A stretch of 64,000 bases of DNA from Rhodoferax sp. GTDB lineage: Bacteria; Pseudomonadota; Gammaproteobacteria; Burkholderiales; Burkholderiaceae_C. The stretch spans positions 558,001-622,000 of the forward strand of contig NZ_JADMJN010000005.1 of NCBI RefSeq assembly GCF_018780565.1, written 5' to 3'. Of the stretch, positions 25,286 through 35,843 are shown in pieces. Numbering within the stretch: the stretch's first letter is position 1; the number at the start of each line of letters is the position of its first letter. The position numbers were made by a program, and so were the translations under genes. A model generated the notes under the pieces. The model was not told where the DNA came from. It did not search any database and saw only the letters and a list, made by a program, of their open reading frames with translations.

Positions 25286-26686
25286 TTAGCGGGAATCGCG
25301 ATCACGCGAACGGGATGCATCCCGGGTACGCGCATCAAGGGTTGATGCGGTGGGCGGGGTCGTCTGCGCTGCCGCAGCAGGCACTGCTGCAGTCGGGGTG
25401 TCAGCCGACGCGCCACCCGGACCCGTCATCTGGAGAACTTTGTCCAGCGGCAGGTACAAAAGGTTGGAGCCCTGTTTGGAATCCACCATCACCTTGGTCA
25501 CGTTGCTGTAAATCTGTTGCATGGTGTCAAGGTACATCCGGTCCTTGGTCACCTGCGGTGCCTTCTGGTATTCCGTCAGCACTGACTTGAAGCGTTGCGC
25601 ATCACCCTGAGCCTGCGCGACGATCTTCGCCTTGTAAGCGTCGGCCTCTTCTTTCAGCCGTGAAGCCGAACCGACTGCCCGTGGAACCACATCGTTGGCG
25701 TAGGCTTGCGCTTCGTTCTTGGCACGTTCGCGTTCCTGACCGGCTTTCAGCACATCGTCGAAAGCGGCCTGCACCTGCTCCGGCGGACGCACACCGCCCT
25801 GCTGCAAATTGATGCCAACCACTTCAATACCTACCTTGTAGCGATCCAGAATTTTCTGCATCAAAGCACGAACGCGAGGTGCAATCTGGTCGCGCTCTTC
25901 GGACAATGCACTGTCCATGCGCATCTTGCCCACCACTTCGCGAACGGCAGTTTCCGCCGCCTGAACCACGGCCTCACCGGGGTTCTTGCTCTCAAAAAGA
26001 AAAGCCCTGGCATCGCTCAGCCGGTACTGCACCGCGAACTTGATCTCGACAATGTTTTCGTCCTCGGTCAGCATGGCAGACTCACGCAGGCCCGTGGCCT
26101 TGATGACCGTGTCACGCCCCACATCCACCGATCGAATCTGGGTTACGAAAATCAACTCATGACGTTGGATCGGATACGGCAAACGCCAGTTGAAACCGGC
26201 CCCCACCGATGACTTGTACTTTCCAAATTGGGTGATGACGGCCTGCTGACCCTCTTGAACAATGAAGAACCCTGTGCCCAGCCAGATCAGCAAGACAACG
26301 CCGGCAATCAAACCAGCGCCGATACCTGCGCTCTTCATGTCGGGTTGAAATCCTCCAGGGCCATTTCCACCGCCCATTGAACCACCCGCCCCGCCCCGCC
26401 CCGCATTTTTCAAGCCCCCGAACAGGCCACCCAATTTGCGGTTCAAATCACGCCACAACTCGTCCAGATCGGGTGGCCCCTGGTTGGGGCCTTGTTTTTG
26501 CCCACGATCATTGCCGCTTTTGGAGGGAGTATCGGACGACCGGCCATCTGGAGACGCAGGCTCGCCTTTTTCGCCTTCAACCGGCTTGTCGTCATGGCGA
26601 CCCCACCGAGGGTCATTCAGGTTGAACATTCCCCTGAACCGCTCGGACAAAACAGCCCAGCGAAAGGCGCTTAATTGAAGTTTCAT
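25286..26686 (-). CDS. hflK: HflK, SPFH-family protease modulator
   Basis: This protein of up to 466 residues is the HflC partner. A Gly/Pro-rich cytoplasmic N-terminus (LDELWRDLNRKLGGLFGG near 75-92, then a glycine-rich stretch) precedes the single membrane segment near 122-145. A band 7 domain follows (EGQQAVITQFGKYKS), then a long Ala/Lys helix (ERERAKNEAQAYANDVV) and a low-complexity Thr/Ala tail. The start is open: ATG 26686 has a purine-rich AGAGAAGAAGAG before it and gives a short extension as in Burkholderia HflK. ATG 26629 (MFNLNDPRWG) is the alternative. The gap to hflX is 39 bases. Confidence 0.92.
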   Translation of the reverse strand: MKLQLSAFRWAVLSERFRGMFNLNDPRWGRHDDKPVEGEKGEPASPDGRSSDTPSKSGNDRGQKQGPNQGPPDLDELWRDLNRKLGGLFGGLKNAGRGGAGGSMGGGNGPGGFQPDMKSAGIGAGLIAGVVLLIWLGTGFFIVQEGQQAVITQFGKYKSSVGAGFNWRLPYPIQRHELIFVTQIRSVDVGRDTVIKATGLRESAMLTEDENIVEIKFAVQYRLSDARAFLFESKNPGEAVVQAAETAVREVVGKMRMDSALSEERDQIAPRVRALMQKILDRYKVGIEVVGINLQQGGVRPPEQVQAAFDDVLKAGQERERAKNEAQAYANDVVPRAVGSASRLKEEADAYKAKIVAQAQGDAQRFKSVLTEYQKAPQVTKDRMYLDTMQQIYSNVTKVMVDSKQGSNLLYLPLDKVLQMTGPGGASADTPTAAVPAAAAQTTPPTASTLDARTRDASRSRDRDSR

Positions 26687-26725
26687 CTCTTCTTCTCTTG
26701 TATATCAATACCGGATTGTGCCCAA

Positions 26726-27904
26726 TCAGGGGACAGCCTCACCATTTTCAGGGGATTGCTCCCCCTGCACCTCTTGCGAAGCGCCCCCGGTCACGGTACG
26801 CGCCAAGTGCTGTCTCAGAGCCTGAAGGCCTTCGCCACTCTTTGAGCTTAAAAATATTCTCGGTGTCGCCACACCCGCCAAGTCAAAAGTATCTTCGAGC
26901 TGCAGGGGGCGTCGATCATTTTCAAGTGCATCAAGCTTATTAAACACCAGCAGCTGGGGAATCTCACCTGCTCCAATCTCCACCAGCACACGCTGCACCT
27001 CAGCGATCTGCTCAGGAAAATTGGGATTGGCCGCATCCACCACATGCAGAAGCAGATCGGCATCAACCGCTTCCTGCAGCGTGGCCTGAAATGCATCAAT
27101 CAAACCGTGCGGCAAATCCCGAATAAATCCGACCGTATCGGAAAGTGAGACTGAGCGCCCCGCCTCGCCCAGATAGAGCTGACGGGTGGTTGTATCAAGA
27201 GTCGCGAAAAGTTGATCTGCCGCATAAGCCCGTGCTTTGACCAAGGCATTGAAAAGCGTGGACTTCCCAGCATTGGTGTACCCAACCAGGGAAATGTTGA
27301 AAGCATCGCGGCGTTCACGCTGGCGCCGTTGCGTCTGGCGCTGGCGTTTGACCTTGACCAGCCGTTCCTTGATCTTTTTGATGTTTTCGCCAATCATCCG
27401 GCGATCAAGCTCGATCTGGGTTTCACCAGGTCCGCCCCGCATGCCAATGCCCCCGCTCTGCCGTTCCAGATGGGACCACCTGCGAACCAGTCGGGTGCTG
27501 AGGTATTGCATCTTTGCAAGTTCAACCTGCAACTTGCCTTCATGGCTGCGCGCACGCTGACTGAAAATCTCAAGAATCAGGAGTGTACGGTCATTGACTG
27601 GCAGCTCCAGATGCCGCTCCAGATTACGCTGCTGCGCGGGACTCAGACTCTGATCAAAAAGAATCTCAACCGCACCCAACTGAGTCGCCATCAGCTTGAT
27701 CTCGTCGGCTTTTCCGCTGCCGATAAACAATGCCGCATCAGGAGCCTTGCGTTTGCAGGTCACCCGGGCAACCGGATTCAGCCCGGCGCTTTGAGCCAGC
27801 AAACCCAGCTCTTCGAGTTCGCCATCAAAATTGGGGAGTCCAAAATCAACCCCGACCAGGATGGTTGGAGCCAATAGACGATCAGGCGGCGGCAGGCTGC
27901 TCAC
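26726..27904 (-). CDS. hflX: GTPase HflX
   Basis: This GTPase of about 392 residues binds the 50S subunit and splits or rescues stalled ribosomes, especially under heat stress. The N-terminal HflX domain includes GSGKADEI and the glycine-rich linker [15 protein letters not shown]. The G domain follows with GYTNAGKS (about 208-215), [10 protein letters not shown] as G3 and NKLD as G4. No ATG fits. GTG 27904 gives the family-like start before TILVGVDFG and overlaps hfq by 23 bases; a TTG at 27919 is also possible. No clear ribosome site is seen, so translation may be coupled to hfq. Confidence 0.93.
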   Translation of the reverse strand: MSSLPPPDRLLAPTILVGVDFGLPNFDGELEELGLLAQSAGLNPVARVTCKRKAPDAALFIGSGKADEIKLMATQLGAVEILFDQSLSPAQQRNLERHLELPVNDRTLLILEIFSQRARSHEGKLQVELAKMQYLSTRLVRRWSHLERQSGGIGMRGGPGETQIELDRRMIGENIKKIKERLVKVKRQRQTQRRQRERRDAFNISLVGYTNAGKSTLFNALVKARAYAADQLFATLDTTTRQLYLGEAGRSVSLSDTVGFIRDLPHGLIDAFQATLQEAVDADLLLHVVDAANPNFPEQIAEVQRVLVEIGAGEIPQLLVFNKLDALENDRRPLQLEDTFDLAGVATPRIFLSSKSGEGLQALRQHLARTVTGGASQEVQGEQSPENGEAVP

Positions 27905-28130
27905 CCTCGCCGCTGGCAAAATTCACGGCACGTCCCGGCACAATGGTGGAAATAGCGTGTTTGTAAACCATTTGAGTGACCGTGTTGCGCAAGAGCACAA
28001 CGTATTGATCAAAAGACTCGATTTGACCTTGCAGCTTGATGCCGTTAACCAAATAAATGGACACTGGCACGTGCTCTCGACGCAGCGCGTTGAGAAAAGG
28101 GTCTTGAAGTAACTGGCCTTTGTTGCTCAC
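27882..28130 (-). CDS. hfq: RNA chaperone Hfq
   Basis: This 82-residue Sm-like protein forms hexamers that pair small RNAs with mRNAs. [18 protein letters not shown] gives the N-terminal helix with the Q8 and rim residues. [16 protein letters not shown] is Sm1, and the Sm2 signature is [12 protein letters not shown]. The tail is short and acidic (GEGEQPAAA). The start is GTG at 28130: CGGAG stands 6 bases upstream, and family proteins begin at this point; an in-frame upstream ATG would add six unsupported residues. Its own promoter candidate lies 40-66 bases upstream. The end overlaps hflX. Confidence 0.97.
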   Translation of the reverse strand: MSNKGQLLQDPFLNALRREHVPVSIYLVNGIKLQGQIESFDQYVVLLRNTVTQMVYKHAISTIVPGRAVNFASGEGEQPAAA

Positions 28131-28168
28131 GATATTCTCCGTGTTCAAAAAATTATGAAGAGGGTGTC

Positions 28169-28196
28169 ACGATACCACAGCAACGTCGGTTGTCAC
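28169..28196 (-). promoter_or_regulatory. Candidate sigma-70 promoter of hfq
   Basis: On the minus strand GTGACA (28196-28191) and TATCGT (28174-28169) are separated by 16 bases, within the 122-base gap between der and hfq. They match the consensus at 5 and 4 of 6 positions. A transcript would begin near 28162 and have a leader of about 30 bases. Confidence 0.35.
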
Positions 28197-28252
28197 CAAC
28201 GGAACACGCAATCCCCGAATTAAGTTATTGGTACTTTTGAAACTCAGCCAAG

Positions 28253-29596
28253 TCAATTCCCAGCCTTATCGGCATAAGGATTGCTTGATGTTTTCAATTC
28301 GATCCGCATGGGAGTTCCAACCAAATCAAACTCCTTGCGAAACCGCCCTTCCAGAAAGCGTTTGTACGCAGCAGTAACGTGTTCCAGCGAATTGCCATGG
28401 ATCACGATCACAGGGGGGTTCATGCCGCCTTGGTGGGCGTAGCGCAGCTTGGGTCGGTACATGCCAGAGCGCTTGGGACTCTGAAACTGCACAGCTTCCA
28501 AAAGCAGGCGCGTCAAAACAGGCGTCGACATCTTGCAGTTTGCGGCCTTGTAGGCTTGCGCAATGGAGCCCCACAGCGGACCCAGACCCTGTCTTTTCGT
28601 TGCCGATATCAAATGCATAGTTGCAAACTTCAGAAACGGCAAGCGGGTTTCAATGGAGCGTTTGACGAGCTCCCTCTGATACTCGTCCACGGCATCCCAT
28701 TTATTGACGGCCAGAACCACCGCTCGGCCATTTTCAAGAATGAAGCCAGCAATGTGAGCATCCTGATCGGTCACGCCTTGGGTCGCGTCAATCAAAAGCA
28801 ACACGACATTGGAGGACTCAATGGCCTGCAAAGTTTTAACCACTGAAAATTTCTCAATGGCTTCAAACACTTTGCCCTTGCGGCGAAGTCCCGCTGTATC
28901 AACCAGCTCAAATTTTTGACCGTTGCGCTCGAAAGGTACGGAAATTGCGTCCCGAGTCGTCCCCGGCAAGTCAAACGCTACCAAGCGCTCTTCACCAAGC
29001 CACGTATTGATCAAGGTGGATTTTCCGACGTTGGGACGACCCGCAACGGCCAGCTTGATAACGCCTGGCTCCCGCAACTCCTCTTCATCATCAGGGTCTG
29101 CGAGATGGAGCGGCGCCAGCGCCAACTCCAGAAGCGTATTGATGCCCTGGCCGTGCGCAGCCGAAACGGGATGAACCTCGCCCAAACCCAGTTCAAAGAA
29201 TTCGACCAGCTGGGCGCCAGCCGTCAATCCTTCGGCCTTGTTGGCGGCCAACACACATGGCTTGCCCAGACGACGAAGGTATTTGGCGATGTCATGATCC
29301 TGCGCCGATATGCCGTCCCGTGCATCCACGACAAAAACAACGACATCCGCTTCTGCGACGGCCTGCCGTGTTTGCTTTGCCATCTCTTTGAAAATACCGT
29401 TTGCAGCATCGGGCTCGAAACCACCGGTATCAATAACGATGAACTCGTGCTTACCCAGCTTCCCGTTGCCGTAATGACGATCCCGGGTCAGGCCAGCGAA
29501 ATCTGCAACGATGGCATCACGGGATTTGGTCAGGCGATTGAAAAGCGTCGATTTACCAACATTGGGGCGGCCAACGAGGGCCAATACTGGTTTCAT
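28253..29596 (-). CDS. der: Ribosome assembly GTPase Der (EngA)
   Basis: This 447-residue GTPase has two G domains in tandem and acts in 50S assembly. GRPNVGKS occurs at 9-16 and again at 186-193, with DTGGFEPD and [10 protein letters not shown] as the two G3 motifs and NKAEG and NKWDAVDE as G4. A KH-like C-terminal domain (about 360-447) ends in a basic region. All motifs are intact and the length is standard. It follows bamB by 23 bases on the same strand, in the order conserved with E. coli (hisS-yfgM-bamB-der). Confidence 0.97.
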   Translation of the reverse strand: MKPVLALVGRPNVGKSTLFNRLTKSRDAIVADFAGLTRDRHYGNGKLGKHEFIVIDTGGFEPDAANGIFKEMAKQTRQAVAEADVVVFVVDARDGISAQDHDIAKYLRRLGKPCVLAANKAEGLTAGAQLVEFFELGLGEVHPVSAAHGQGINTLLELALAPLHLADPDDEEELREPGVIKLAVAGRPNVGKSTLINTWLGEERLVAFDLPGTTRDAISVPFERNGQKFELVDTAGLRRKGKVFEAIEKFSVVKTLQAIESSNVVLLLIDATQGVTDQDAHIAGFILENGRAVVLAVNKWDAVDEYQRELVKRSIETRLPFLKFATMHLISATKRQGLGPLWGSIAQAYKAANCKMSTPVLTRLLLEAVQFQSPKRSGMYRPKLRYAHQGGMNPPVIVIHGNSLEHVTAAYKRFLEGRFRKEFDLVGTPMRIELKTSSNPYADKAGN

Positions 29597-29619
29597 GACT
29601 TGGGGTCCGACATTAACAT

Positions 29620-30759
29620 TTACTCTGGCTTGAAGCCGAAAACACCACCGTTGCGGGTAACGACCAGCAAGGTTCCGCCTGCCAGCACAGGGGCTGCAGC
29701 GACCGGTGAACCATCCGTGACCAGTCGCGTCAGCGCCGAGCCATCCTCGCGCGACAACAAATGAACCAGGCCTGTGTCATCCCCTACGACGACTGATCGT
29801 CCGATGATCAAAGGTGCGGTCAAACTGCGATACCGCAACCGCTCCGAAACCCATGCACGTTCACCATCCGCACGACGCCAGGCGATCAATTTACCATCGC
29901 TCTCAACCCCGAATACATGTTTGTCGTCACCATGTACGCCAACTGATCCGTTTGCTGCTTTGCTCCACAGCAGGGTACCTCGTGTCGTGTCAACACAGCC
30001 GACAGCGGCCTGAAAAGCACGAGCGCACACAACGCCGCCATCGCGACTGACACGCCCGACCACGTCAACCAGACGCTCAATGTCATTGGTGCCACGCGGC
30101 GTTGCGATGGGTGATTCCCAGCGAACCGAACCATTCGCAGGATTGATACCCACCAAACGCCCGGACAATCCAGCCACAAGCGTATCGCCGACTGCCAGCA
30201 AGGCTCCGCTCTGACGCAATACCAAGGCTTCACCTGGACGTTGTTGATTCCAAAGCTTGCGTCCTGAAGAGACATCAAAAGCAGTCACTGAACGATCGGC
30301 CCCAAGTAAAAAAACCCGTCCACCAGCCACCAGCGGCGCCGTAAAGCCCTGTGCCGCAAGCTTTTGACGCCAGCCCTCGCGCCCTGCATCCAAAACAACC
30401 AGTTCGTTGTCACGCGTCACCACGGCAGCAAATCGACCGTCACTTCCGACACCGGCTGCAATCGCCCCCCCCACATTGGTTCGCCACTGCTCTGCGCCAG
30501 ATACGGCGTCAAACGAGGCAACGACCCCATCTGAACTGGCAACGACCACCGAATTGCCATTTACCCTGACATCGAGCGGAAAATCGACCAGGCCGATCTT
30601 GGAAGTCCAAGCCAATCGCACACCCAACAAGCCAGCGTTGGGCGCCAATTCAGCAGGTTTCGGTTTTTCCGGCCCGCTCGAACATGCAGACAGCACACTC
30701 AGAACCAAAGAAATCAAAGCCACTTTCGTGGCTATGGTGATCACAGAATTGAACTTCAC
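29620..30759 (-). CDS. bamB: Outer membrane assembly lipoprotein BamB
   Basis: This 379-residue protein is the beta-propeller lipoprotein of the BAM complex, which inserts beta-barrel proteins into the outer membrane. The signal ends in the lipobox LSAC, with lipidated C26. PQQ-like blade repeats recur ([62 protein letters not shown]). It starts inside the end of yfgM (ATGA overlap) and precedes der. The length matches the family (about 380-390). Confidence 0.95.
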   Translation of the reverse strand: MKFNSVITIATKVALISLVLSVLSACSSGPEKPKPAELAPNAGLLGVRLAWTSKIGLVDFPLDVRVNGNSVVVASSDGVVASFDAVSGAEQWRTNVGGAIAAGVGSDGRFAAVVTRDNELVVLDAGREGWRQKLAAQGFTAPLVAGGRVFLLGADRSVTAFDVSSGRKLWNQQRPGEALVLRQSGALLAVGDTLVAGLSGRLVGINPANGSVRWESPIATPRGTNDIERLVDVVGRVSRDGGVVCARAFQAAVGCVDTTRGTLLWSKAANGSVGVHGDDKHVFGVESDGKLIAWRRADGERAWVSERLRYRSLTAPLIIGRSVVVGDDTGLVHLLSREDGSALTRLVTDGSPVAAAPVLAGGTLLVVTRNGGVFGFKPE

Positions 30760-31469
30760 TTTTTCCCTTCCGCCACTGCACCTGCGGATTTCGCCGTCGC
30801 CACGCCTTTGGCGACTTCACTGTCACCCAGAGGGTCAATGCCAAGCGAATTGAGTTTCACTTCTACCAGGCGACGATATTCGGTGCGCTCATCAAAACCC
30901 TTATAGGCCTTGCCATATTCAGCAAGCGCCTCCGCTTTTTTTCCCTGCAACAGCAGCACGTCACCCTTGCGATCCGCCACAAGCGCTTCAAAGTTGGTGG
31001 GAAAAGAAGCTGTCAACAGCTTCAATGCATCGTCATAAGCCTTGGCATCCATCAATATGGAAACCAAACGCAATCTCGCAATGGCCTGATAGCCGGCATC
31101 CGCAGACTTGTCGGCAACCCAACTCAGCGCCGCCTTGGCGGCGTCCATATTGCCACTGCTGTAATACTGCTTGGCCACCAGAAGACCGGCTTGCTGGGCA
31201 TAAGCAGTCGATGAAAATTTGTCCTTCATGTCGGCAAAAACACGGTCAATCTTTGCTGCATCCGCCGACTTGACGGCACGCTCCACCTCGTCATACATGG
31301 CGGACGCCTGAGTTGCTTGGTTGCGCTGCCAATACTGGTAAAAATTCCAGCTTGCGAACGCTCCCAGAACAACAATCAGAGCCCAGGTAATAGCATTGCC
31401 GTATTGCTTCCAAAAATGCTTGATCTGGTCAAGTTGTTCTTGTTCTTCGAGATCTAGATGATTTGCCAT
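30756..31469 (-). CDS. yfgM: YfgM family TPR membrane protein
   Basis: This 237-residue protein has a short cytoplasmic start (LDLEEQEQLDQIKHFWKQYG), a membrane helix at about 24-44, and a periplasmic TPR-like helical part (AYAQQAGLLVAKQYYSSGN, IARLRLVSILMDAKAYDDAL). YfgM associates with the Sec translocon and the periplasmic chaperone network. The tail is Ala/Gly/Lys rich. The stop overlaps the bamB start by 4 bases, and hisS lies 12 bases upstream. Confidence 0.92.
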   Translation of the reverse strand: MANHLDLEEQEQLDQIKHFWKQYGNAITWALIVVLGAFASWNFYQYWQRNQATQASAMYDEVERAVKSADAAKIDRVFADMKDKFSSTAYAQQAGLLVAKQYYSSGNMDAAKAALSWVADKSADAGYQAIARLRLVSILMDAKAYDDALKLLTASFPTNFEALVADRKGDVLLLQGKKAEALAEYGKAYKGFDERTEYRRLVEVKLNSLGIDPLGDSEVAKGVATAKSAGAVAEGKK

Positions 31470-31481
31470 GGAAATGTTCAG

Positions 31482-32795
31482 TTAAGTTCGCGATTGTAGG
31501 TTGGAGGCCCATTCGGCCACACAGGCGAGCGATTGGGTGACCTGTGCTCCACTGCCGTCACGCAAGGATTTGACAGTCACCAAGTTTTGAGCCACTTCAT
31601 CAGCCCCAAAAATGAGTGCGAATTGAGCGCCACTGCCATCTGCCCGCTTAAATTGGGATTTCATGCTGCCCATACCTTCACCGGTACTTGTATGCATTTG
31701 AACACTTACGCCTGCAGCCCGTAGCGTTTGCAGCGTCTGCAGCACCAAAGGCAAGGACGAAGCGTCGGACACGATCGCATAGGCATCCAAAGGTGGCTCG
31801 ATCGCAGCCAGTCCCTGCTCCCTGACAAGTTCGAGTACCCGGTCGACGCCGAGCGCCCATCCAACGGCCGGGGCAGGTTTTCCTCCCAACTGTTCAACGA
31901 GGTAGTCGTAGCGGCCACCAGCGCAAACAGTACCCTGCGAACCCAGCCGGTCTGTTACGAACTCAAACACTGTGAGGTTGTAGTAATCCATGCCCCGAAC
32001 CAAGCGGGGATTGACGGTAAAGGCAACGCCATTGGCCGTCAGGATTGTCTTCAAGGTCTCAAAATGAGCCAGTGAAGCTTCACCCAAGTAGTCAATCGGT
32101 CTGGGAGCGGACTCCACTACGGCTTGCATGACAGGATTCTTGGTGTCGAGAATACGCAGTGGGTTGCTGTACAAGCGCCGTCGGGCGTCCTCATCGAGCG
32201 CATCCGGGTGTCGTTCAAAATGGTCAATCAGCGCTTGCCGATGCGTTAGACGTTCCTGTGGCTGTCCCAGACTGTTGATCTCAAGCCGGACGTCGGTCAA
32301 ACCCAAATCCTTCCACAGCGCCACCGCCAACAGAATTAGCTCCGCGTCCACCTCGGCACCGGAGAACCCCAGTGCTTCGGCACCAATCTGGTCAAACTGA
32401 CGATAGCGTCCTCTCTGTGGTCGCTCGTGGCGGAACATCGGGCCGATGTAATACAAGCGCTTGCCACCGTCATAAAGCATGGAATGCTCGACAACCGCCC
32501 GAACCACACCGGCGGTGGCTTCTGGGCGAAGCGTCAACGGGTCTCCATTGAGGCGGTCTTCGAAGGAGTACATCTCCTTCTCAACAATGTCCGTCACTTC
32601 ACCCAGGCCGCGAATGAACAAGGGGGTTCGCTCAACGATAGGCGTACGAATGTTTCGATAGGCATACCGCGCCATCAAGGAGCGCACTTTGCCCTCAAGC
32701 CATTCAACCGCAGCAGAATCCGGGGGCAGGACATCGTTCATGCCCTTGACGCCAGTCAGTTTGACTGACTTCGTCACATTTTCTTTTTCACTCAT
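31482..32795 (-). CDS. hisS: Histidyl-tRNA synthetase
   Basis: This 437-residue class II synthetase charges tRNA-His. Motif 1 surrounds the early [14 protein letters not shown] region, motif 2 is [14 protein letters not shown] (about 122-135), the histidine-specific [14 protein letters not shown] is near 266-279, and motif 3 is [16 protein letters not shown]-terminal anticodon domain follows. The ATG overlaps the ispG end by eight bases (ATGAGTGA), the same overlap type as pilW-rodZ. An extended N-terminus of about 15 residues precedes the conserved region, so a later start is possible. Confidence 0.96.
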   Translation of the reverse strand: MSEKENVTKSVKLTGVKGMNDVLPPDSAAVEWLEGKVRSLMARYAYRNIRTPIVERTPLFIRGLGEVTDIVEKEMYSFEDRLNGDPLTLRPEATAGVVRAVVEHSMLYDGGKRLYYIGPMFRHERPQRGRYRQFDQIGAEALGFSGAEVDAELILLAVALWKDLGLTDVRLEINSLGQPQERLTHRQALIDHFERHPDALDEDARRRLYSNPLRILDTKNPVMQAVVESAPRPIDYLGEASLAHFETLKTILTANGVAFTVNPRLVRGMDYYNLTVFEFVTDRLGSQGTVCAGGRYDYLVEQLGGKPAPAVGWALGVDRVLELVREQGLAAIEPPLDAYAIVSDASSLPLVLQTLQTLRAAGVSVQMHTSTGEGMGSMKSQFKRADGSGAQFALIFGADEVAQNLVTVKSLRDGSGAQVTQSLACVAEWASNLQSRT

Positions 32796-34077
32796 GAATC
32801 ACATCAGGCGCTTCGGTAACCACGCGGTTACCAAAGCGCTTCTCAATATAGTTTTCAACAATACTCTGAAACTCCTGAGCGATGTTCTCTCCGCGCAGGG
32901 TCAGGTGCTTTTCACCGTCAATAAACACTGGTGCGGCAGGTGCTTCGCCAGTGCCGGGCAAACTGATGCCAATATCCGCATGTTTGCTTTCACCGGGGCC
33001 ATTCACGATACAACCCATCACGGCGACCTTGAGTTTTTCAACGCCAGGATATTTTTCACGCCACACCGGCATTTGTGCCCGCAGGAAATCTTCGATCTGC
33101 TTGGTCAGTTCCTGAAACGTCGTACTGGTCGTTCGTCCACAGCCAGGACAAGCCGTCACGCTGGGCACAAATGACCGGAGTTCCAGAGCCTGCAGGATCT
33201 CCGAAGCAATGACGACCTCCTGGGTCCGGGCTTCACCCGGCTGGGGGGTCAGCGATACCCGAATTGTGTCGCCAATACCCTCCTGCAGCAAAACAGACAG
33301 TGCAGCAGCCGAGGCAACCGTCCCCTTGGTCCCCATACCTGCCTCGGTCAATCCCAAGTGCAAAGGGTAATCGCAGCGCCGTGCAAGTTCGCGGTAAACT
33401 GCAATAAGGTCTCTAACGCCACTGACCTTGCATGACAGAATAATCTGGTTCTGACTCATGCCCATCTCGGAAGCACGGCGAGCTGACTCAATCGCCGATG
33501 TAATCAAGGCTTCGTACATAACCGGTTTGGCATCCCAGGGAACAGGTCGGCGACTGTTTTCATCCATCAAACCGGCCAACAAGTCCTGATCCAGACTACC
33601 CCAGTTCACGCCGATACGTATGGGTTTGTCCCAGCGCATGGCGGCCTCAATCATCAAACCAAACTGCTTGTCGCGCTTGTCACCTTTGCCGACGTTGCCC
33701 GGGTTGATCCGATATTTCGACAAAGCTTGCGCGCACGCAGGAAAATCTGTCAGGAGTCGGTGCCCGTTATAGTGAAAGTCACCGATTAGCGGGACATCAA
33801 TCCCCATTCGATCCAGCTGTTCACGGACATGCGGTACCGCTTGCGCGGCCTCGGGCGTATTGACAGTCAGGCGCACCATCTCCGAACCCGCGAGCGCCAA
33901 CTCCTTCACCTGAATGGCAGTGCCAATCACATCAACCGTATCGGTGTTGGTCATGGACTGAACACGCACAGGCGCATCGCCCCCCACAGTGACGATCCGT
34001 GAACCCCACACCACGCGAGCCTGTCTGGTTCGTCGTGCTATAGGGGTTGCAGTTTCAATCGGCAGAAAAGCGTCCAC
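32788..34077 (-). CDS. ispG: 4-hydroxy-3-methylbut-2-en-1-yl diphosphate synthase (IspG)
   Basis: This 429-residue iron-sulfur enzyme reduces MEcPP to HMBPP in the MEP isoprenoid pathway. A TIM-barrel half (about 20-290) includes [10 protein letters not shown] and [12 protein letters not shown]. The 4Fe-4S ligands are C310 and C313 ([10 protein letters not shown]) and C356 (GCIVNGPGE), with E363 as the fourth ligand. The start is GTG at 34077, sharing one base with the rodZ stop (TAGTG). Order rodZ-ispG-hisS is conserved in proteobacteria. Confidence 0.96.
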   Translation of the reverse strand: MDAFLPIETATPIARRTRQARVVWGSRIVTVGGDAPVRVQSMTNTDTVDVIGTAIQVKELALAGSEMVRLTVNTPEAAQAVPHVREQLDRMGIDVPLIGDFHYNGHRLLTDFPACAQALSKYRINPGNVGKGDKRDKQFGLMIEAAMRWDKPIRIGVNWGSLDQDLLAGLMDENSRRPVPWDAKPVMYEALITSAIESARRASEMGMSQNQIILSCKVSGVRDLIAVYRELARRCDYPLHLGLTEAGMGTKGTVASAAALSVLLQEGIGDTIRVSLTPQPGEARTQEVVIASEILQALELRSFVPSVTACPGCGRTTSTTFQELTKQIEDFLRAQMPVWREKYPGVEKLKVAVMGCIVNGPGESKHADIGISLPGTGEAPAAPVFIDGEKHLTLRGENIAQEFQSIVENYIEKRFGNRVVTEAPDVIHE

Positions 34078-35018
34078 TACTTCACCTCGAAACGAGCTAC
34101 ATTGTCCTTGGCGACGCGCGTCAGATCGAAGAGTTTCCCACGCACCTGGACTTCCATGCTATCGGCCCGTCCCAACACGATCGACAGAGGCATCGCTCCC
34201 GAAGCGCCAATCACCTCGCCTTCAGCCATGATCTTGCGCACTTGCACCGCGCCACTGGCATCGACGACTTCAACCCACGACGAAGCGCGCGCCTTCAGAA
34301 CGACCATTGCGCCACTCGACGCGGCGCCCGGAGTTGGCTTCAAGGCAGCGACGCTCGCGGACGCGGCAGGCGCTATCGCCACAGCACTCGCGGCCAAGGC
34401 CGGGGCATGAGGAACCTGCGCCACAGGTTCCATCAAATTGGACGGTAACGCTGGCGTCGGTGTTGGCACCACTGCAGGTGGCTCGATTAGCACCGGCGGA
34501 GTCACCGGGGCGAGAACAACCGGCGGCAAATCTGCCGTCGCAGACTTTGGAGCATTGTCCGCTTTGATATGTTCCGCAAAAGGGAAGAAAACCAACACGA
34601 CCACACCAACCAGAAGCAATAAAACCGCCAATACGACTGGCTTTGAGAGTTGCTCCCAGAAAGGCAAGCCCGATACGTCGCCGGTTGCGCGAAACGGCGT
34701 GTTAATGCCAGACTCATCGGTCTTCAGACGTGGGGCCGCGTTGTGCGGCAGATTTTCCAAGATCGGGTTTGGATCAATCTTTAGGGTTCGGCAAACGCTG
34801 GAGGCCAAAGCACGAACAAAAACGGTGTCCGGCAACAGGTCAAAGCGATCGGTTTCAAGCGCTTCCAGCTTCTTGACCGGGACTTTCAGCGCAACTGCCA
34901 ACGCGGCGATGTGCAGACCTGCAGCCTCACGTGCCTTGCGAAGCATCGCACCGCCGGATACCTTGACTGTTGCATCCTGACCCGGCACCAGTCCCTCGTT
35001 AGACAAACCCTCACTCAT
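34077..35018 (-). CDS. rodZ: RodZ cytoskeletal protein (HTH and DUF4115)
   Basis: This 313-residue protein links MreB filaments to the cell-wall machinery. A Cro/CI-type helix-turn-helix domain occupies about 22-90 ([18 protein letters not shown]), the membrane helix is 127-147, and a Pro/Ala-rich periplasmic linker runs about 165-235. A DUF4115 beta domain ([18 protein letters not shown]) ends the protein. I chose ATG 35018, which overlaps the pilW end by eight bases (ATGAGTGA); the longer reading would run through the pilW gene. The linker contains several Pro-Thr and Ala-Ser repeats. Confidence 0.92.
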   Translation of the reverse strand: MSEGLSNEGLVPGQDATVKVSGGAMLRKAREAAGLHIAALAVALKVPVKKLEALETDRFDLLPDTVFVRALASSVCRTLKIDPNPILENLPHNAAPRLKTDESGINTPFRATGDVSGLPFWEQLSKPVVLAVLLLLVGVVVLVFFPFAEHIKADNAPKSATADLPPVVLAPVTPPVLIEPPAVVPTPTPALPSNLMEPVAQVPHAPALAASAVAIAPAASASVAALKPTPGAASSGAMVVLKARASSWVEVVDASGAVQVRKIMAEGEVIGASGAMPLSIVLGRADSMEVQVRGKLFDLTRVAKDNVARFEVK

Positions 35019-35841
35019 CAAAGGCTCCCCGCTGGAAAGAACCAGCCTCACTTGACTTTGGAAACCGCTTTTCCAATTGCGCGGCAAGTTGCAGCATGGC
35101 GTCGCGATTGTCCAGGCGACGCTCAACCTTGACACCAAGCCACAGCGATTCCGCATTGGCGAGTTCGCTGTTATTCAGGCGCCGCACATAGAACTGAGCC
35201 CGGACAAAGTCCCCTCGCTGATACAGCAAGGCCGCCAGGTTATAGGCTGTAATAGGGTTACCAGCATCGAATTCATATGACTTCACCAAACTGGCTTCAG
35301 CATCTGCCCGAAAGCCAGCCCTGACCTGACACAAGCCCTGGGCTCTGAATGTCTTGGCGCGTTCCCCATACTGAGGGTTGGCAAGCGCCTGTGTAAAAAG
35401 CTGCAGCGATTCAGGATACCTAGCTTGTTGGCACAACAACCAACCGAGGTTGTGCATGACGTTCGAATCCCGGGGATTGAGACTCAGCACTTTCCGGAAG
35501 CTCTCTTCGGCAAATCGAAAATCATTGAGCCGCATGTAGATCAGACCGCGCAAGTTGTAGGCCTCGGCATAGGTGGGATCTGCCGTAATGGATTGCTTCA
35601 GCTCATCAAGGGCGATCGTCGTTTGCCCCTGCTCAAAATATCCAACGGCCAACTCCAATCTGATACGGGCGCGTTTGCGCGCCTCAGGTTCATCGGAGTC
35701 GGTCACCATTTCTATTCTGTCACCTCCGGACCCATGCTCAGCCGATCGGGATGCACATCCTGAAATCCCTGTCACCGCTACAAGGATCAAAAAAGCGCCA
35801 AGCAATCCCTGCCGGTCCTGCAACCATCCTGTCACATCCAT
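35011..35841 (-). CDS. pilW: Type IV pilus biogenesis lipoprotein PilW/PilF (TPR)
   Basis: This 276-residue outer membrane lipoprotein is the pilotin that supports multimerisation of the PilQ secretin. The signal ends in ISGC (C29). Tandem TPR units follow (AVGYFEQGQTTIALDELKQS, AYNLRGLIYMRLNDFRFAEE, VMHNLGWLLCQQARYPESLQ). I chose the second ATG (35841), since AAGGAG lies 8 bases before it but only 2 bases before the first ATG (35847), which overlaps the rlmN stop. Pilus genes proper are not in this window. Confidence 0.9.
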   Translation of the reverse strand: MDVTGWLQDRQGLLGAFLILVAVTGISGCASRSAEHGSGGDRIEMVTDSDEPEARKRARIRLELAVGYFEQGQTTIALDELKQSITADPTYAEAYNLRGLIYMRLNDFRFAEESFRKVLSLNPRDSNVMHNLGWLLCQQARYPESLQLFTQALANPQYGERAKTFRAQGLCQVRAGFRADAEASLVKSYEFDAGNPITAYNLAALLYQRGDFVRAQFYVRRLNNSELANAESLWLGVKVERRLDNRDAMLQLAAQLEKRFPKSSEAGSFQRGAFDE

Positions 35842-35843
35842 GT

